This document shows, piece by piece, positions 21,101 to 31,789 of a stretch of 50,829 nucleotides of DNA. The DNA comes from Phanerodontia chrysosporium (taxonomy: Eukaryota > Basidiomycota > Agaricomycetes > Polyporales > Phanerochaetaceae): the NCBI GenBank assembly GCA_001910725.1, contig MJGA01000076.1:1-50829 (forward strand). Direction: 5' to 3'. Position numbers and translations under genes: made by a program. The first letter of the stretch is position 1, and every line of letters starts with the position of its first letter. The notes beneath the pieces were generated by a model. The model was not told the DNA's origin and did not search any database. It saw nothing but the letters and a program-made list of their open reading frames with translations.

Positions 21101-24100
21101 AAGACGATCTTGCCAACGTTGTTTTCCATCTCGGCAAGGAGGAAGTCGAGCACTTGACCTCCGCTAAAGTTGTGCTCGCCAGTCAGCTGGTAGGCCTCAT
21201 CGATGAATATCGCGCCGCCACCCTCCTTGAGCATGTCTTCAATCATCTTCTTCGCGCCGGGCACGCCTTCGTTGGCCAGACGAGATCCAGTGGTCTCGAC
21301 AAACTTGTCACCCGGAAGGATGTCGACGGATGCGAGGAACTTCGCATAGTGTCGCGCGATTGTCGTCTTTCCTGTACAGCATTCAGCATATACGCTCAGG
21401 TAGACAAGGGAAATACCGGCTTACCGGTGCCAGGGTTTCCTTGAAGCACGACGTTGAATCGCTCGTCCTTGACCGAGGTGCCTTGTCGGAGGGTGGTGTC
21501 GATCTTTGCCTTGATTCGCAGCACTTGCGCCTTGACCTCCTCGAGACCGGTCATTTCCATGATCGCATCTATACTCAGGTTATTCGCGCCTTCGATGTCC
21601 TTCTGGCGCTGCCATTCCTGCTCGGACTTGGATGGTGGGAGCGGCGGTGGAGTATTGTCGTCGGCGGGTAGAGGTGGAGTCTCAGGACGGCTGGGAGCTT
21701 GACTGACAGTGGATGTGTCCGCTGTAGGAACCTGAGGTCCCGGAGTCGGCGTGGTGGGGTCAGCAGTACCAGGTTGTGCTGAGGTACCAGTGAGATATTC
21801 GCTCAGCCTGCCCAACAGAGACGTAGGTGGTTGAGAAGAAGACGGAGAGTTGCTCGATGGTGTAACCTGTGGCGACGGGGCGGATGGTGGTGGCGGAGTT
21901 GGCGGTCGCTGGGCCTGGGCCTGGGCCTGCGCAGCAGCTGCCTGCCTCGCTGTTCGCGCCTTCGCGTCGGCGAGATCCTTCTGTTTCTGAAGGATGGCGT
22001 TGGCGCGCTCTCGAGCGAGCTCTTGCTCTTTCTGTGCGTCGCGCTCGGCCTCGATCTCCTCTTCCAGTTTGGCGATGCGCTCTGCATGCTCGCGCAGCTC
22101 GGCGTCGCGCTTCTGCTGCCGCTCGAAGTCTTTCTGCTTCTTCTTATCTGCAGCTTCCTGAGCCTTCTCGCACTTGATACAGTTACTGGGCGGCGGTTGG
22201 TTGCACTTGTACGTCCGCTTGTGGCCGTTGGGGCATGTATAGTCGAGGACGGCCTCGCAGTCCATCTTCGAGTGGTCGTAGAGCTGGTGGCACTTGGAGG
22301 GGCACTGATGAATACCGCATTTGAGCATCGCCGCGCTGGCCAAACCGAGAAATTTAGTTACGTCGTTGCGTATGAGGTCGTGATACGTACCATGGCTCAT
22401 GACACCCGCCTTCTGGACAGTGCTCGTCGAAGTCTTCTGGGCGCTTGAGGATTGCCGTCTTCTTAGGATGCCGCTCGCAGCGCACAGGTAACCCGTCGTA
22501 GATATGCCCGTCCTTCCGCATCATGGTGAAGAGTTCTGTCCAGAGCTTCCCTCCCTTGCGTGCGCCACCGAATGTCTCTGCATTGCCAATCATGATGAGA
22601 TGATCGCGGGCACGGGAGAGGAGCACATTGAGACGCTCCGGTGCGAACATGAATCCGATATCCCGCGACGAGTTGCTGCGCGTCAAGGAGACGAGAACAA
22701 TGTCGCTCTCTTCGCCTTGGTAATTATCTGCATATAAACGTCAGAGCCTGAACCTCGCCCATGCAATCGCAGACATGCCTATGGTAGCCAAACGCACTGG
22801 CTTCTTGGCCAGCTTTGCCGCTCCAGCTGACAGGAGCCCCGCGCGCACAAGATCGTACGAGTCGAGGTCATTCAGGACAGGGTCGACCTTTGCTTCTTTC
22901 TGGAGCGCGTCCCGCAGGCGATGGAGCTGGCCGAGGTAGGGCGTGAGAATGACGACCTTGTCCGTACCGTAGCCGTTTTGTGCAAGGTATCGGAGGATCT
23001 TGAGAATCATCTGGACCTCGAACGTATTCTGCTTCGAGGACGTGCTGCCCTCGTCGCGCCGGTCCGCGATCTTCGGGTGTTCATCCTCAGGCTTGTCATG
23101 AGTGATGAAGACGATGTTGTCCACGACACCTCGCAGGTTTGGGCGATTCTGTGTCCCGGGGGCATCTACGAGCCCGGGATACGTTAGGCGCCGCACGTAC
23201 GAGGAGATCTCAGGGCGCATGCGGTGTTGCTTCATGAGGGCGGCGTGTGGGTAGCCGCGTAGGACCAGACGTTCGAAGAGGGACCTGTTCAAGTCGAAGC
23301 CGTTCCCCTTCTCGACTGTCAGTGCGTAGTTGTCCACCTTCGGACGCAGCTGTCTAGAACGTAATAAGTATCAGAACCGCAAGGCGTGCCACCAAAGCGG
23401 TCGAGAACGCACTTGTGGTCACCAATGAGAATCAGCCGGCGCGTCTCCTCGCCCAGCGCAGTCAAGACATGGCTCTCTAGGATTTCTCCCGCCTCCTCGA
23501 CGAGCACCACCTCTGGGAGCGCCTCGCGTAGGTCCCTGCTGTACTTCGCCGCGGCCGTCGTCGTGCAGCCAATGATGCGCTTGCTTAGGAGCGTGAGCGT
23601 GTCGCCCTCGCCGAACTTGCGCGTGAGGCGCTCCTGGTGGTCGTTGAACGCCGCGCCGAGCTCGCACAGGTGCTCGACGTGCTCGCGGATGATCGCGTCC
23701 TGCCAGCCCGCGACGCGCTCGCGGCGCGCGGGCATGGCCATCGCCCACACGTTCGGGGTCTCGCGGACGTTGGGCGCGCTGCGCAGCACGCCGGCGTCCC
23801 AACCACGTAGCCACTGGTCGATGAGGTAAACCTCGTTGACGGCCTTGCCGCGCTTGCCGACCTTGCGCATCCCGCCGTCTGGGTCCATCTGGACCTTGAA
23901 CGCATAGAAGAACTCGGGGTCCGCGAACTCGAGGTGCTCGAGGAGCTCCTTGTGCGAGATGGTGAGCTTCATATACGCGTTGAATGCGGTTTCGAGCCGG
24001 TCAAGTGCTTGCGCCGCGCCAGACTTGAGTTGGTCGATTTGCGCCCAGTCGTTCCGACCTCGCGAGACTGTCTGGCGCTGCTTGTGCAGCGACAGCGGGT

Positions 24101-25800
24101 CGGTGCGCGGAGTGGACTTGCTGCCTAGGCGTACAATGTTGTTTTGGGGGATGCCGATGTCAAGGAGGTCTTCGAGAAATTGGTCTAGGGCGTGGTTTGT
24201 ATAGCAACAAACGAGGATCTTCATGTCGCTGAAGTCGTGCAGGATTTTTGCGACCAGGGCTCCAACAAAGGACTTGCCGGTACCTACAGTAGGTTGTCAG
24301 GGATGTTCGAGGACACATATTGACCCGCTACTCACCTGGAGGGCCCTGAACTACAGCCACACGCTTCTCCAAACAAGACAGAAGAGACTCTGCTTGGGCG
24401 TCGTCGAGGACGATAGACTTGGGTGAACGCACGATATCCTTCAAATCCTGCTGTGGATTGCTTCGAAGCGCATTGATGACGGCTTGAGGCAAGTTCGGCG
24501 GATCCTCGAGGGTCTTTCCGGGCTCCCACTGCACCAGTTCGGGAGAGAGCGGCATGGCTGCGATCTCTTGGAGTGCTTTCAGCACGGGCTCGTACGAAAA
24601 CACCGCGGTGTCGATCATGATCAGCTTGACGTCCTTCGCGCGGAAGAGCCTGCAGAGCGCGTCGACGGCACTGCGCATGTCGCTTAGGAGTAGGACAAAC
24701 TCGGGCGGGGTCTTCGCGAGGCGGTTCTCGTCGCGGCGGACAGTCGGGAACGCGACGACGGTGCCATCGACGACGAGCGCTGCGAGGGAACCGTCGCGGA
24801 CGAGCTTGCGATCATCGTCGAGATACTTCTTGCGATCCTTGGGCTTGTCTCTCTTGAAGAACCAGAGGTCCTCGCCGGGGTTCATGCGCAAGACGAGGCC
24901 CCACCCGTCGTTGCGCCCGCGGCCCTGCGGCGCGATGCCGTACATGTCTACGAGCGTCAGCCCGTCGACGACGATCCCGCGGTGCTTGCCCTTGCGCTGC
25001 CCAAGCGCAATCTGTAGCTCTTCGCGGAGCTCGTGCAGCATGTCTTCGCGGTACAGGCGAAACTGGTTGTCGAGGTGTGTGGCGAAGCGCTGGTCGGAGG
25101 GCGTAGCGTCGACCTCGGCTGCGGTGCGCATAAATGCAGGCTCTTTTGACATGATTTCGTCTGCGGTGGGCATGACGCTGATGGTGCGGAAGTCGACGTG
25201 GTCATTATCGTGGCGTCCGCCAGGACTGGACTCGGTGTTTGTAGTGATGGATCCGACGGTTTCGACGATGTGCTTCAGCTTGTGGCCCAGAGAGCGCACC
25301 TCTGTGCTGGGTGAGTCGATGAGCCTCTGCGCAATGTTCTCCTCCTGAGCCAGCTCGCGGTATGGGGTAGCCTCGGCAGCGGGGAGAGCGACGAGCTGGA
25401 GCAAGAGCCAGCCAAACGCCTGCTGCGCATCCTCCTGGAGGGTCCCTGCCAGAAACGCTTGGGTGAACGCTCTCCAAAATACAGGAGGCTCTACAAGCTT
25501 TTTGACGACCTGTTCAAGGTAGTGACCTCCGCCGATATCCTTGAGCGCTGGGGTGCGGATGTAAAGGATGAGCTTCGCCGGCTGCGAGTTGAGGAATGCC
25601 GGTGAGAGGTCTGTGAACACTGCAGATTGCAGGGATGCGAGGCCCGCTTTGCTCGAGATGAGCTTGTCGACGCAGGCGACAGGCTCAGGTTGAGCACAGA
25701 CGGCCTCGAGGAACTGTGAAGCGTTGAAGCGTGTGATTGGCTGCTGTCCGTGTATGACGCTATTGAATGTCTTGGTGAGTCTTGCGACTCGGGGGTCCAT
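18198..25800 (-). CDS. ZNFX1-like helicase / NFX1 zinc / triple AAA+ fusion
   Basis: Ten exons: 25800-24336, 24283-23413, 23353-22779, 22727-22391, 22335-21425, 21371-20469, 20414-20305, 20257-20093, 20037-19536, 19486-18198. They total 7128 nt and encode 2375 residues in one frame. Residues 1-480 are an N-terminal region. The SF1 helicase follows, with VQGPPGTGKS about 482-491, motif II VLVEEAGEI about 745, GDHKQLRPK about 777, DNYQGEESDIVLVS about 970 and ERLNVLLSRARDHL about 1005. Next come an NFX1-type Cys/His cluster (about 1075-1135), a charged coiled coil and a Pro-rich linker. Three CbbX/SpoVK-like AAA+ modules have Walker A at about 1381, 1660 and 1943 and Walker B (FIDEAY, VIDEAY, FIDEAY) at about 1442, 1720 and 2006. 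The C-terminal coiled coil ends in YRCAGGSHYVSDSQLGM. UPF1/ZNFX1-type helicases act on RNA; the AAA modules suggest ATP-driven remodelling. Substrate and process are unknown. Introns 3 and 8 are GC-AG. Confidence 0.9.
20038..20092 (-). other. GC-AG intron (intron 8 of helicase-AAA gene)
   Basis: On the minus strand the junction reads TTTCAG|GCAAGA...TTCGATAG|AATGTC, and joining it gives MFQ-NVNPGLSRRF, which continues the AAA+ module without loss of frame. CAG|GCAAG matches the known minor GC donor consensus. No GT donor nearby preserves frame and homology. It is 55 nt long. Confidence 0.8.
22728..22778 (-). other. GC-AG intron (intron 3 of helicase-AAA gene)
   Basis: The minus-strand junction reads CCATAG|GCATGT...TATGCAG|ATAATTAC and restores the helicase motif ATIDNYQGEE. 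The nearest GT alternative (inside GCATGT) would create a stop at the junction. It is 51 nt long. Without splicing, the frame runs into a stop after 14 residues. Confidence 0.8.
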
Positions 25801-26529
25801 GGTGGAGGTGTCAGGTTGTTAGGGGGTGGGGGACGTAAGCAAGTCGAGAAACCGCAGGCCTGCTACAAGGAAAGTCCATCTGGCCACGTTCCAAGGATAC
25901 ATCGTGGCTGTGCAGGGAATTGACCTTCCTCAAACTTTATCGCGAGCGCGGGGAGATGAGCTAGGAGTCTGGGGATAGACCTGCAGAGAGAGATCAACAA
26001 ATCCACCTCAAGAAAACTTCTGCCTCGGAATAGTCCATACGCTCATGAAAATCACGAAGTCGGAACTTACGAGCTACAGTTTGACGAGATTCATGTTTTG
26101 AGACACGCCCGTAAAACCTCCTGCGTCGGCTGAGTAGATGAAGCACAAGACTGCAGTATCGGTAGTTATTTGGAGCCAAAGCACGAACAAGTCAAGAATA
26201 CAAATCTTTCGGGAGGACATGAGTGTCGGAGCGAAAGGATATCTCAGGGCGTCTGTCAGGGTCCGCCTGCGACATTCCGTTGATGCGCCATCAAGCGCAT
26301 CATTCAAGAATCGCGGGGCATGCGGCGGGTGGGAAGCAACAGACAATCAAGCGATGTGCATAGTATATGGACCCTTATGGACCTGTTTCACGATGCAGAC
26401 TCGGTTCACGAGGCCCCTCATTACGCTTCTGAGTCGCAAGAATAATATATAGGCTAGCATAGAATAATCTAAACAAAATGACGTCGCCGTAGGTAATACA
26501 CAGGAGGAACGAACGAGTGGATACAAAGA
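25801..26529. other. intergenic, 5' region of helicase-AAA gene
   Basis: It lies between two minus-strand genes and should hold the helicase-AAA promoter and the 3' end of F-box-like copy 3. It contains a short hairpin at 26281-26302 (separate entry) and is otherwise without recognisable features. Confidence 0.5.
26281..26302. repeat. inverted repeat TGATGCGC-CATCAA-GCGCATCA
   Basis: Perfect 8-bp arms around a six-base loop. The first 14 bases are repeated exactly at 41728-41741, and the arm recurs at 10522, 13204 and 28700. It lies about 480 bases upstream of the helicase-AAA start codon. Confidence 0.7.
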
Positions 26530-28050
26530 TCAAGCACAAGGCTTGTCATCGGGCGGTGGCACATCGGATTCTCCCCTCTTCCATGTATGCTCCTTCCACC
26601 TTGGCCAAAGGTCGATGGTGATTTCTTCAATATCGGGCATCTTGGTTCGTAGGAACTTGATGACTCGGTGTCCGCGCGCAGAGAGCGGAAGCACAGGAAG
26701 GACTAGCCACCATCTCGGTCAGGACAGAACGGCAAGATAATACCACGGGTACATACAGCGAGAAGGGCGCACGCCGCTTCCGGGCTTGATCGCAATCCTC
26801 AGGCGCTGCAGGGGCGAGACCTCGATGCGTTCGAACAGCCCTTTCTGCAGCAATCCGTCAGCATGCAGGCCACGCGTTCACAACAAGGCACTCACGATCT
26901 CGTCCAGGATATCAGGGAAGGCGTAGATGCGCACGGTGACGTCGAGCCTGCGCAGCGTCGGGAAGACGAGGACGCGCTCGAGCTGGTTGATGTGGCTGGG
27001 GCGGATGAGCACGGTGATCTCCCGGGGCGTGACGTCGTGCATGAGGCCGAGGAGGTGCCCCATCTTCGCGCCGATGCGCGCCTCGCGCTCGGCGTTGATC
27101 TCGGTCTCGATCGCGTCGACGGGGCAGCGGAGCGCGAGGCTCCAGAGCGTGAGGAGGTCGCCCATCGCGCGCTCGAGGCCGTCCCAGCGCGCGGCGGGCG
27201 CGCGGCGCTGGGCGTCGGCGTTCGCGAGGCGCACGTCGAGCACGCTCGGGGCGTCCTCGCGCGCGGCGCCGAGCATCTCGCGGCTCCACGGGACGCTCGA
27301 CACGGTGATCCCGAGGCGGCGGAGCGCGGGGAAGGCGCGCATGAGGTGCACGGTCTCGACGCGCGTCGCGCTGTGCCACACGAGGGTGTGCACACGCGCA
27401 AAGGGCGCGCCGTTCGCGGGGATGTGTGGCCCCGCGTGCTCGCTCTTCGCCTCGACGAGCAGGCCGGTGAGCGTGGCAACGCACGGCTGCGCCTGCAGCA
27501 GCGGGAGCGGGTCGAGCACGAAGCCGTCGCGCATGCGTGGCTGGTCGAGGTGCAGGAGGTCCATCTGCGGGTTCAGGTGCTCGAGCACCTGGACAATGTG
27601 GTCTGCGACGGGTCCGATCTCGCGGAACTTGAGGCCGCGCAGGTCCTTGAGGGAGATGATCCAGTTGTAGACGGTTGGGTTCAGGTCATCGCAGCCCATG
27701 GTGAGATCGAGGAATTGCAGGCGGTTGAAGTGGTGCAGAACGTCCGTGAAGCGGTAGCGTGTGGGATATGTGAGGTACTGCATCACAGGCTTGTCGTCAA
27801 TCATGCCGTAGGGTACAATGAGGTAGAGGACGTAGGAAAACCGCGAGAGGTCCCTGAAGAGGTGCCAACGGTAGAGATCGAAGCGCATCTCGCGTTCCTG
27901 GGAGAATGGGTGGCCACAGATGTGAACGAAGCGGAGAAGTATTGGGATTCCGAGCCTCCGAAGAGTGCGGCATGCTTGCATCACTTGTAGTATGTCCCAT
28001 GGGCTCAAGAATTCCATGATCCTTTCGAGCACATCATAATTCAGTTTCAT
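26530..28050 (-). CDS. F-box-like LRR protein, copy 3, intact
   Basis: Exons 28050-26896, 26844-26757 and 26702-26530 give 1416 nt and 471 residues, with introns of 51 and 54 nt (donors GTGAGT and GTATGT). The ATG at 28050 is chosen because paralogue copy 2 starts with the same MKLNYDVLER. Residues 1-45 form a degenerate F-box (VLERIMEFLSPWDILQVMQA, then LRRLGIPILLRFVH). The rest alternates Leu-rich helices and strands like a divergent LRR. The end reads RVIKFLRTKMPDIEEITIDL followed by a short hydrophilic tail. An adaptor role in an SCF ubiquitin ligase is the family expectation; the target is unknown. It shares strand with the helicase-AAA gene, 730 bases downstream, but there is no sign of co-transcription. 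Confidence 0.82.
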
Positions 28051-28923
28051 GGGTCCTCGCCCAATCAAGCTCTGTGAGACGGGTACCGTGTGGGTATATC
28101 ATTGTTTTTAGAGATAGGAAGTACATACCTGTTTCAAACTTTGAAGTGTGCTCGTTCGGCGTACGGCACCACATGAAGGCACGACATCTAGTCTTTTGCC
28201 ATTCATGGCGGTATCTGTTGCCGTAGAATGGTTGAAGAACGTCTTCACCATTTGATACGAAAGGTCGTGAGATTGGTACCTTCGAATGAGCAGGATCAAC
28301 AACGTAGTAGTGATGAGGAAAGTGGATGCTGATGCTAGAACTGTGGCCCGGACACGGTTTTATTTACTGGTATTTGTAGAGATGATGCCCGACTCCCACG
28401 TTCATTGAGCCGGGCGCTCGACCTCCTTGCCAACCGTAATTCGACAATGAGGGTCTTTTGCTGGGATCTACGCAGCGTACGCACCCTATTTCGCAGATCG
28501 GCACCGCCGCATGAACAAAACAGGGACAGCGCAACGCTGTCGTCTTTGACCATACTGGAAGGCGGAACCTGCGGAAGCAACAGTCAACGATCGTAGCCAC
28601 TCTACTGTGGTGCAGACCGTCGAGAGCTGTGCAGCTGGAGAAAGCAGTGCGAAGCTCGGCCGCATCGGCAGAATCCGGTCGTGCTGCGCCACAGCGTCCT
28701 GATGCGCCGTCGGGCGCATCAATGCGACAACAGGGACAAACAGGCGCTGGAGGGTGCTTGTTCCCGCGGCCCGCGTCCGAGCCCACAATACAGAGACCTT
28801 GTCTTGCGCGTAGCTACAGGTTCGTGGCATGGGCATACCCTCTCATGCTTTCCAGTGGACAAGATCTATCTACGACCCTGACCACGGCAGTTGCGGTCTG
28901 AGCGTCCGGGTAATAGTGAGGGT
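28051..28923. other. intergenic, no gene seen
   Basis: It lies between divergent genes (F-box-like copy 3 minus, small gene plus). It includes the hairpin at 28700-28721. Short open frames are present but carry no recognisable sequence. Confidence 0.45.
28700..28721. repeat. inverted repeat TGATGCGCC-GTCG-GGCGCATCA
   Basis: Perfect 9-bp arms with a GTCG loop, a strong hairpin. The arm is the dispersed TGATGCGCC motif. It sits about 200 bases upstream of the small gene at 28924 and 650 bases upstream of F-box-like copy 3. Confidence 0.75.
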
Positions 28924-29443
28924 ATGTCGCCCCTTTATTTGCATGCCCCGAACATGGTGTTCATCGACGTTGTAGAGCAGAAGGAGGTCCGCCGTACGTC
29001 TGCCACGCCATGTCGGTATCCGCCTGCTTACTCAGTGCAGTCAGGCTGGACGCACTCGAGAAAGAGCCCGCGCCCGGCACAGAATGCAAGCACCGCATGA
29101 AGATCCGCACCACACGTGTCGTCGGCGCGGGACGCCTCGTTGACGCGGCCTTCGTGCGTGCTCCTCGTCGGGGCCCCCGCCTCTCCGCCTCTGATGCGCG
29201 AGCCGGCAGTGGAAGCGCGTCCCCGCTCGGGACACCCGCGAACACAAGCTTCGCCTCAAGTACGACTGGACCGACGGCGCTGCTGCCGACAGCAGCGGCG
29301 TGCAGCGCCTCGCGGCCGAGCTCAAGCAGGCGCAGGCGGAGATCCGCACGCTGAGCGCTCTCGTCGCGGCCTCTTCCGCAGTGCCGCAGCAGACCTCAGG
29401 TGCGCGTCCACCGGCTCCGCGGCTCTTCCGGCACGCGCTCTGA
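28924..29443 (+). CDS. small unrecognised three-exon protein
   Basis: Exons 28924-28993, 29041-29153 and 29210-29443 keep one frame (417 nt, 138 residues). Introns of 47 and 56 nt have GTACGT and GTGCGT donors and GTGCAG and CGGCAG acceptors. Exon 1 encodes MSPLYLHAPNMVFIDVVEQ, exon 2 ends RTTRVVGAGRLVDAAF, and exon 3 begins WKRVPARDTREHKLRLKYDW, then forms an Ala/Glu/Gln-rich amphipathic helix (RLAAELKQAQAEIRTLSAL), probably a coiled coil. I do not recognise the family. The start could lie in an upstream exon. A further 3' intron (donor GTGCGC near 29401, acceptor GGACTAG) could extend the product. The splice-consistent frame and the sudden protein-like composition in an otherwise poor region support a real gene. 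Confidence 0.5.
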
Positions 29444-30071
29444 GCGGACTAGTCGCAGCGCGAACGATCCTGGACGGAGACGCCGCCTCGATTCTCACCA
29501 AGTGCCCGCCATCCTGTGTGTCGTCTTTCCGGTCTCTGGCACTCGGATTCGCTGACAGACCCGCGCAGACCACAAGTGCGTGGACGTCGAGGCGCGCGCT
29601 GCAAATTACCATCGGAAGGGGCCGTCGGGGTCTTGTGGAGCGCAGGCGGGTACGTCTTCCGGGCTATTTGAATGGCTTTTCCGGATGTGCTCGAGGGCGA
29701 CTGGTTCTCTTGCTGTTGCGTAGCAACTCGCATCGCCACCTCATCCGAGCTCGCGAACCTGAATGCATACTAGGGCCATAGCGGTGTGCCAGGGCATTGC
29801 TGGTGAAGTATGTACGTTTTATTACAAGTGGCATGAGTCCAGGCGAGGCCCAAACAGCCTCAACTTGAAGGGCCTGTCAGACTGTCCTTCCATTCTGAAA
29901 TCTTGTGAACGGCCATGACGAATAATAGAATTTAGGAAACCACTGACACCGAGGAGAGGTACATAGACTTCCCGAACGCCTTAGAGATCATGAAGGGAAA
30001 TTGATACTACGAACAGAATGTGACACAGCAATCGCTACACCATTCTAATACTGATGACATAAGGTTGCACA
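29444..30071. other. convergent intergenic region
   Basis: The left half is GC-rich with an open plus frame that could be a 3' exon of the preceding gene. The right half is AT-rich and probably 3' untranslated sequence of the minus-strand membrane-protein gene. Confidence 0.4.
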
Positions 30072-31789
30072 TCAAACGATATGGGGGAAGTATGTAGAGA
30101 AATTAGGAAGGATGAATGCCCTATCAGAAAGGTAGAGAACCTGTCTGATGCTCTCCCCAAGTAAATAAATGGTGAAGGGAAGATAGAAGACTCCTAGCGC
30201 AATGTAGTAAACAATGGAGGTTTCTGTACGTACATGGCAGATATACGCCATGGTTGGGATGATTATGGCGATAACAGTGCCAAGCGCCGCTGCACGCCAT
30301 AATATGCATTCCAACTGAGTGGGGAATATGTTGTCCCAGGCTAATATGTGAATGGTGCCATAAATGACGGCGATGGCCCCGAGAATGAATGTCAAGTAGT
30401 CTGGAGCGTCAAGTATCATAACCGATCTGTCCAAACCTGAGGTTACAGAGAGATACGTGCTATCTGGTGCTCCGTATCTGATACAACCGGGGTTGATGCG
30501 TTTGCCTTCAGGATTTCCCCTTGACGGAAGGGAGAACGAACTGATGGCAGCTCCGGACAAATCGCCAAGTCGCCTGCATTGAATGCACGAGGACCGCAGC
30601 GATCGGTCGGTCTGTTCATCGGAACGGATGTGGCGACAATCTTTGAGGGTGAGGATGTTCTTTGTTCCCCGGAGACTGCGCCAGCCTGGATGCCTCTCAA
30701 ATGCGTCAATGGGACTGCTGATATATGCAGGATAGGTTGCCTGCACGAGCCCGATGTAGCTGGAGCTCGTCCATGTGCTTGTCGTGAATAGGTACGCGGC
30801 TACCTCCCTCGCACCCTCCCCGTCTATCACGTGCGGCTCTGCGATGTCGAATGGTTTCTTCAGCCATACAAGGAATGTCGCCAGGGCACATAGAGCGTGC
30901 GCAAATGTAGACACCTCGAGCAGACTCAGAGGGAGGCCCTCAAAGAGTCGTGCAGCACAGGAGATGACGAAATAGAGTAGCTGTAAGATGAGGACTACCT
31001 TCGAGAATGTGTCGGCCCGGCAACGATTTGTGATGCTCTCCCTCGAGAGGTCGGGTATGAGATGTGGCGCATGCTCGATCAGCAGGAGTACACCCTCTGC
31101 GGTGAGGGCAAAGCGTTGTGGCGGTGACGATGGGCCGTGGTATGGAAGTAAGGAGGCGTCGATAGCGATGACGAAGCCACCCATGGCCGCGTAGAAGCTA
31201 TGGACCAGCGTCCACATATGTTTTCTCTCGCCAACGCCGTAGTTCTGCACTGTCGTTGCTGTTGCACATGAATCGACGGATTGAGAACGACGCATGCGCG
31301 CCGCTCGTGAGGGCTAAGGGCACTTCTATGTCAACGCGCGCCAGAGATATCGGTGCAAGTAATGCATACTGGACGACGATTTCCCTGCTCCTGTAGTTCC
31401 AGGCCACGTCTTCCTGTATCCGCGTCTGCTTGCTTGGTACTCTGAAGCAACATCTCATATCAGCAGCATGACCCCACCAGACTGCAAGCATGACCTACTC
31501 CGAATTTTGCCTTGGCGCTGTGGTCTATATCCATCGCCTTACGAAGTTGACAGCATGCTGTGTAGAGCAGGTAGTCGGGGGCGAAAAGGCCCACTGCAAG
31601 CCATCTCAAGCGGGTCGTGAGCGCCCCTCGACGGAGAGGAATGTCGATGTGCACGGCATTCCAGACGCAGACCGCCAGAGTTGATATGCAGGTTATGACA
31701 ATGTCGTACGTACCCCGCTCGTTGGGACTACTGTGCCACCGAGCGGTGGGCGCGGCTTCCGGAGAGGGCTCTAGTAAGGAGGACATCAT
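30072..31789 (-). CDS. fungal multi-pass membrane protein, unknown function
   Basis: Exon 1 (31789-31499) starts MMSSLLEPS and carries RWHSSPNERGTYDIVITC followed by a membrane helix. The main exon (31244-30072) carries WTLVHSFYAAMGGFVIAID, several hydrophobic segments and the C-terminal motif FILPNFSTYFPHIV. That order, from WHSSPNERGTYD through WTLxHxFYAxMGGF to the Pro-Asn/Ser-TYFPHI end, marks a family of integral membrane proteins widespread in fungi and without known function. If 31498-31245 is a single 254-nt intron the product has 487 residues, but that is far longer than other introns here. An intermediate exon (acceptor TTGCTTCAG near 31442) may exist. At least six hydrophobic stretches are visible, so it acts in a membrane. 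Neighbours give no functional clue. Confidence 0.72.

Noticed and set aside
22728..22778. A GT donor two codons downstream as an alternative to the GC donor.
   Set aside because: Joining it to the acceptor makes an immediate stop and destroys the conserved DNYQGEE motif.
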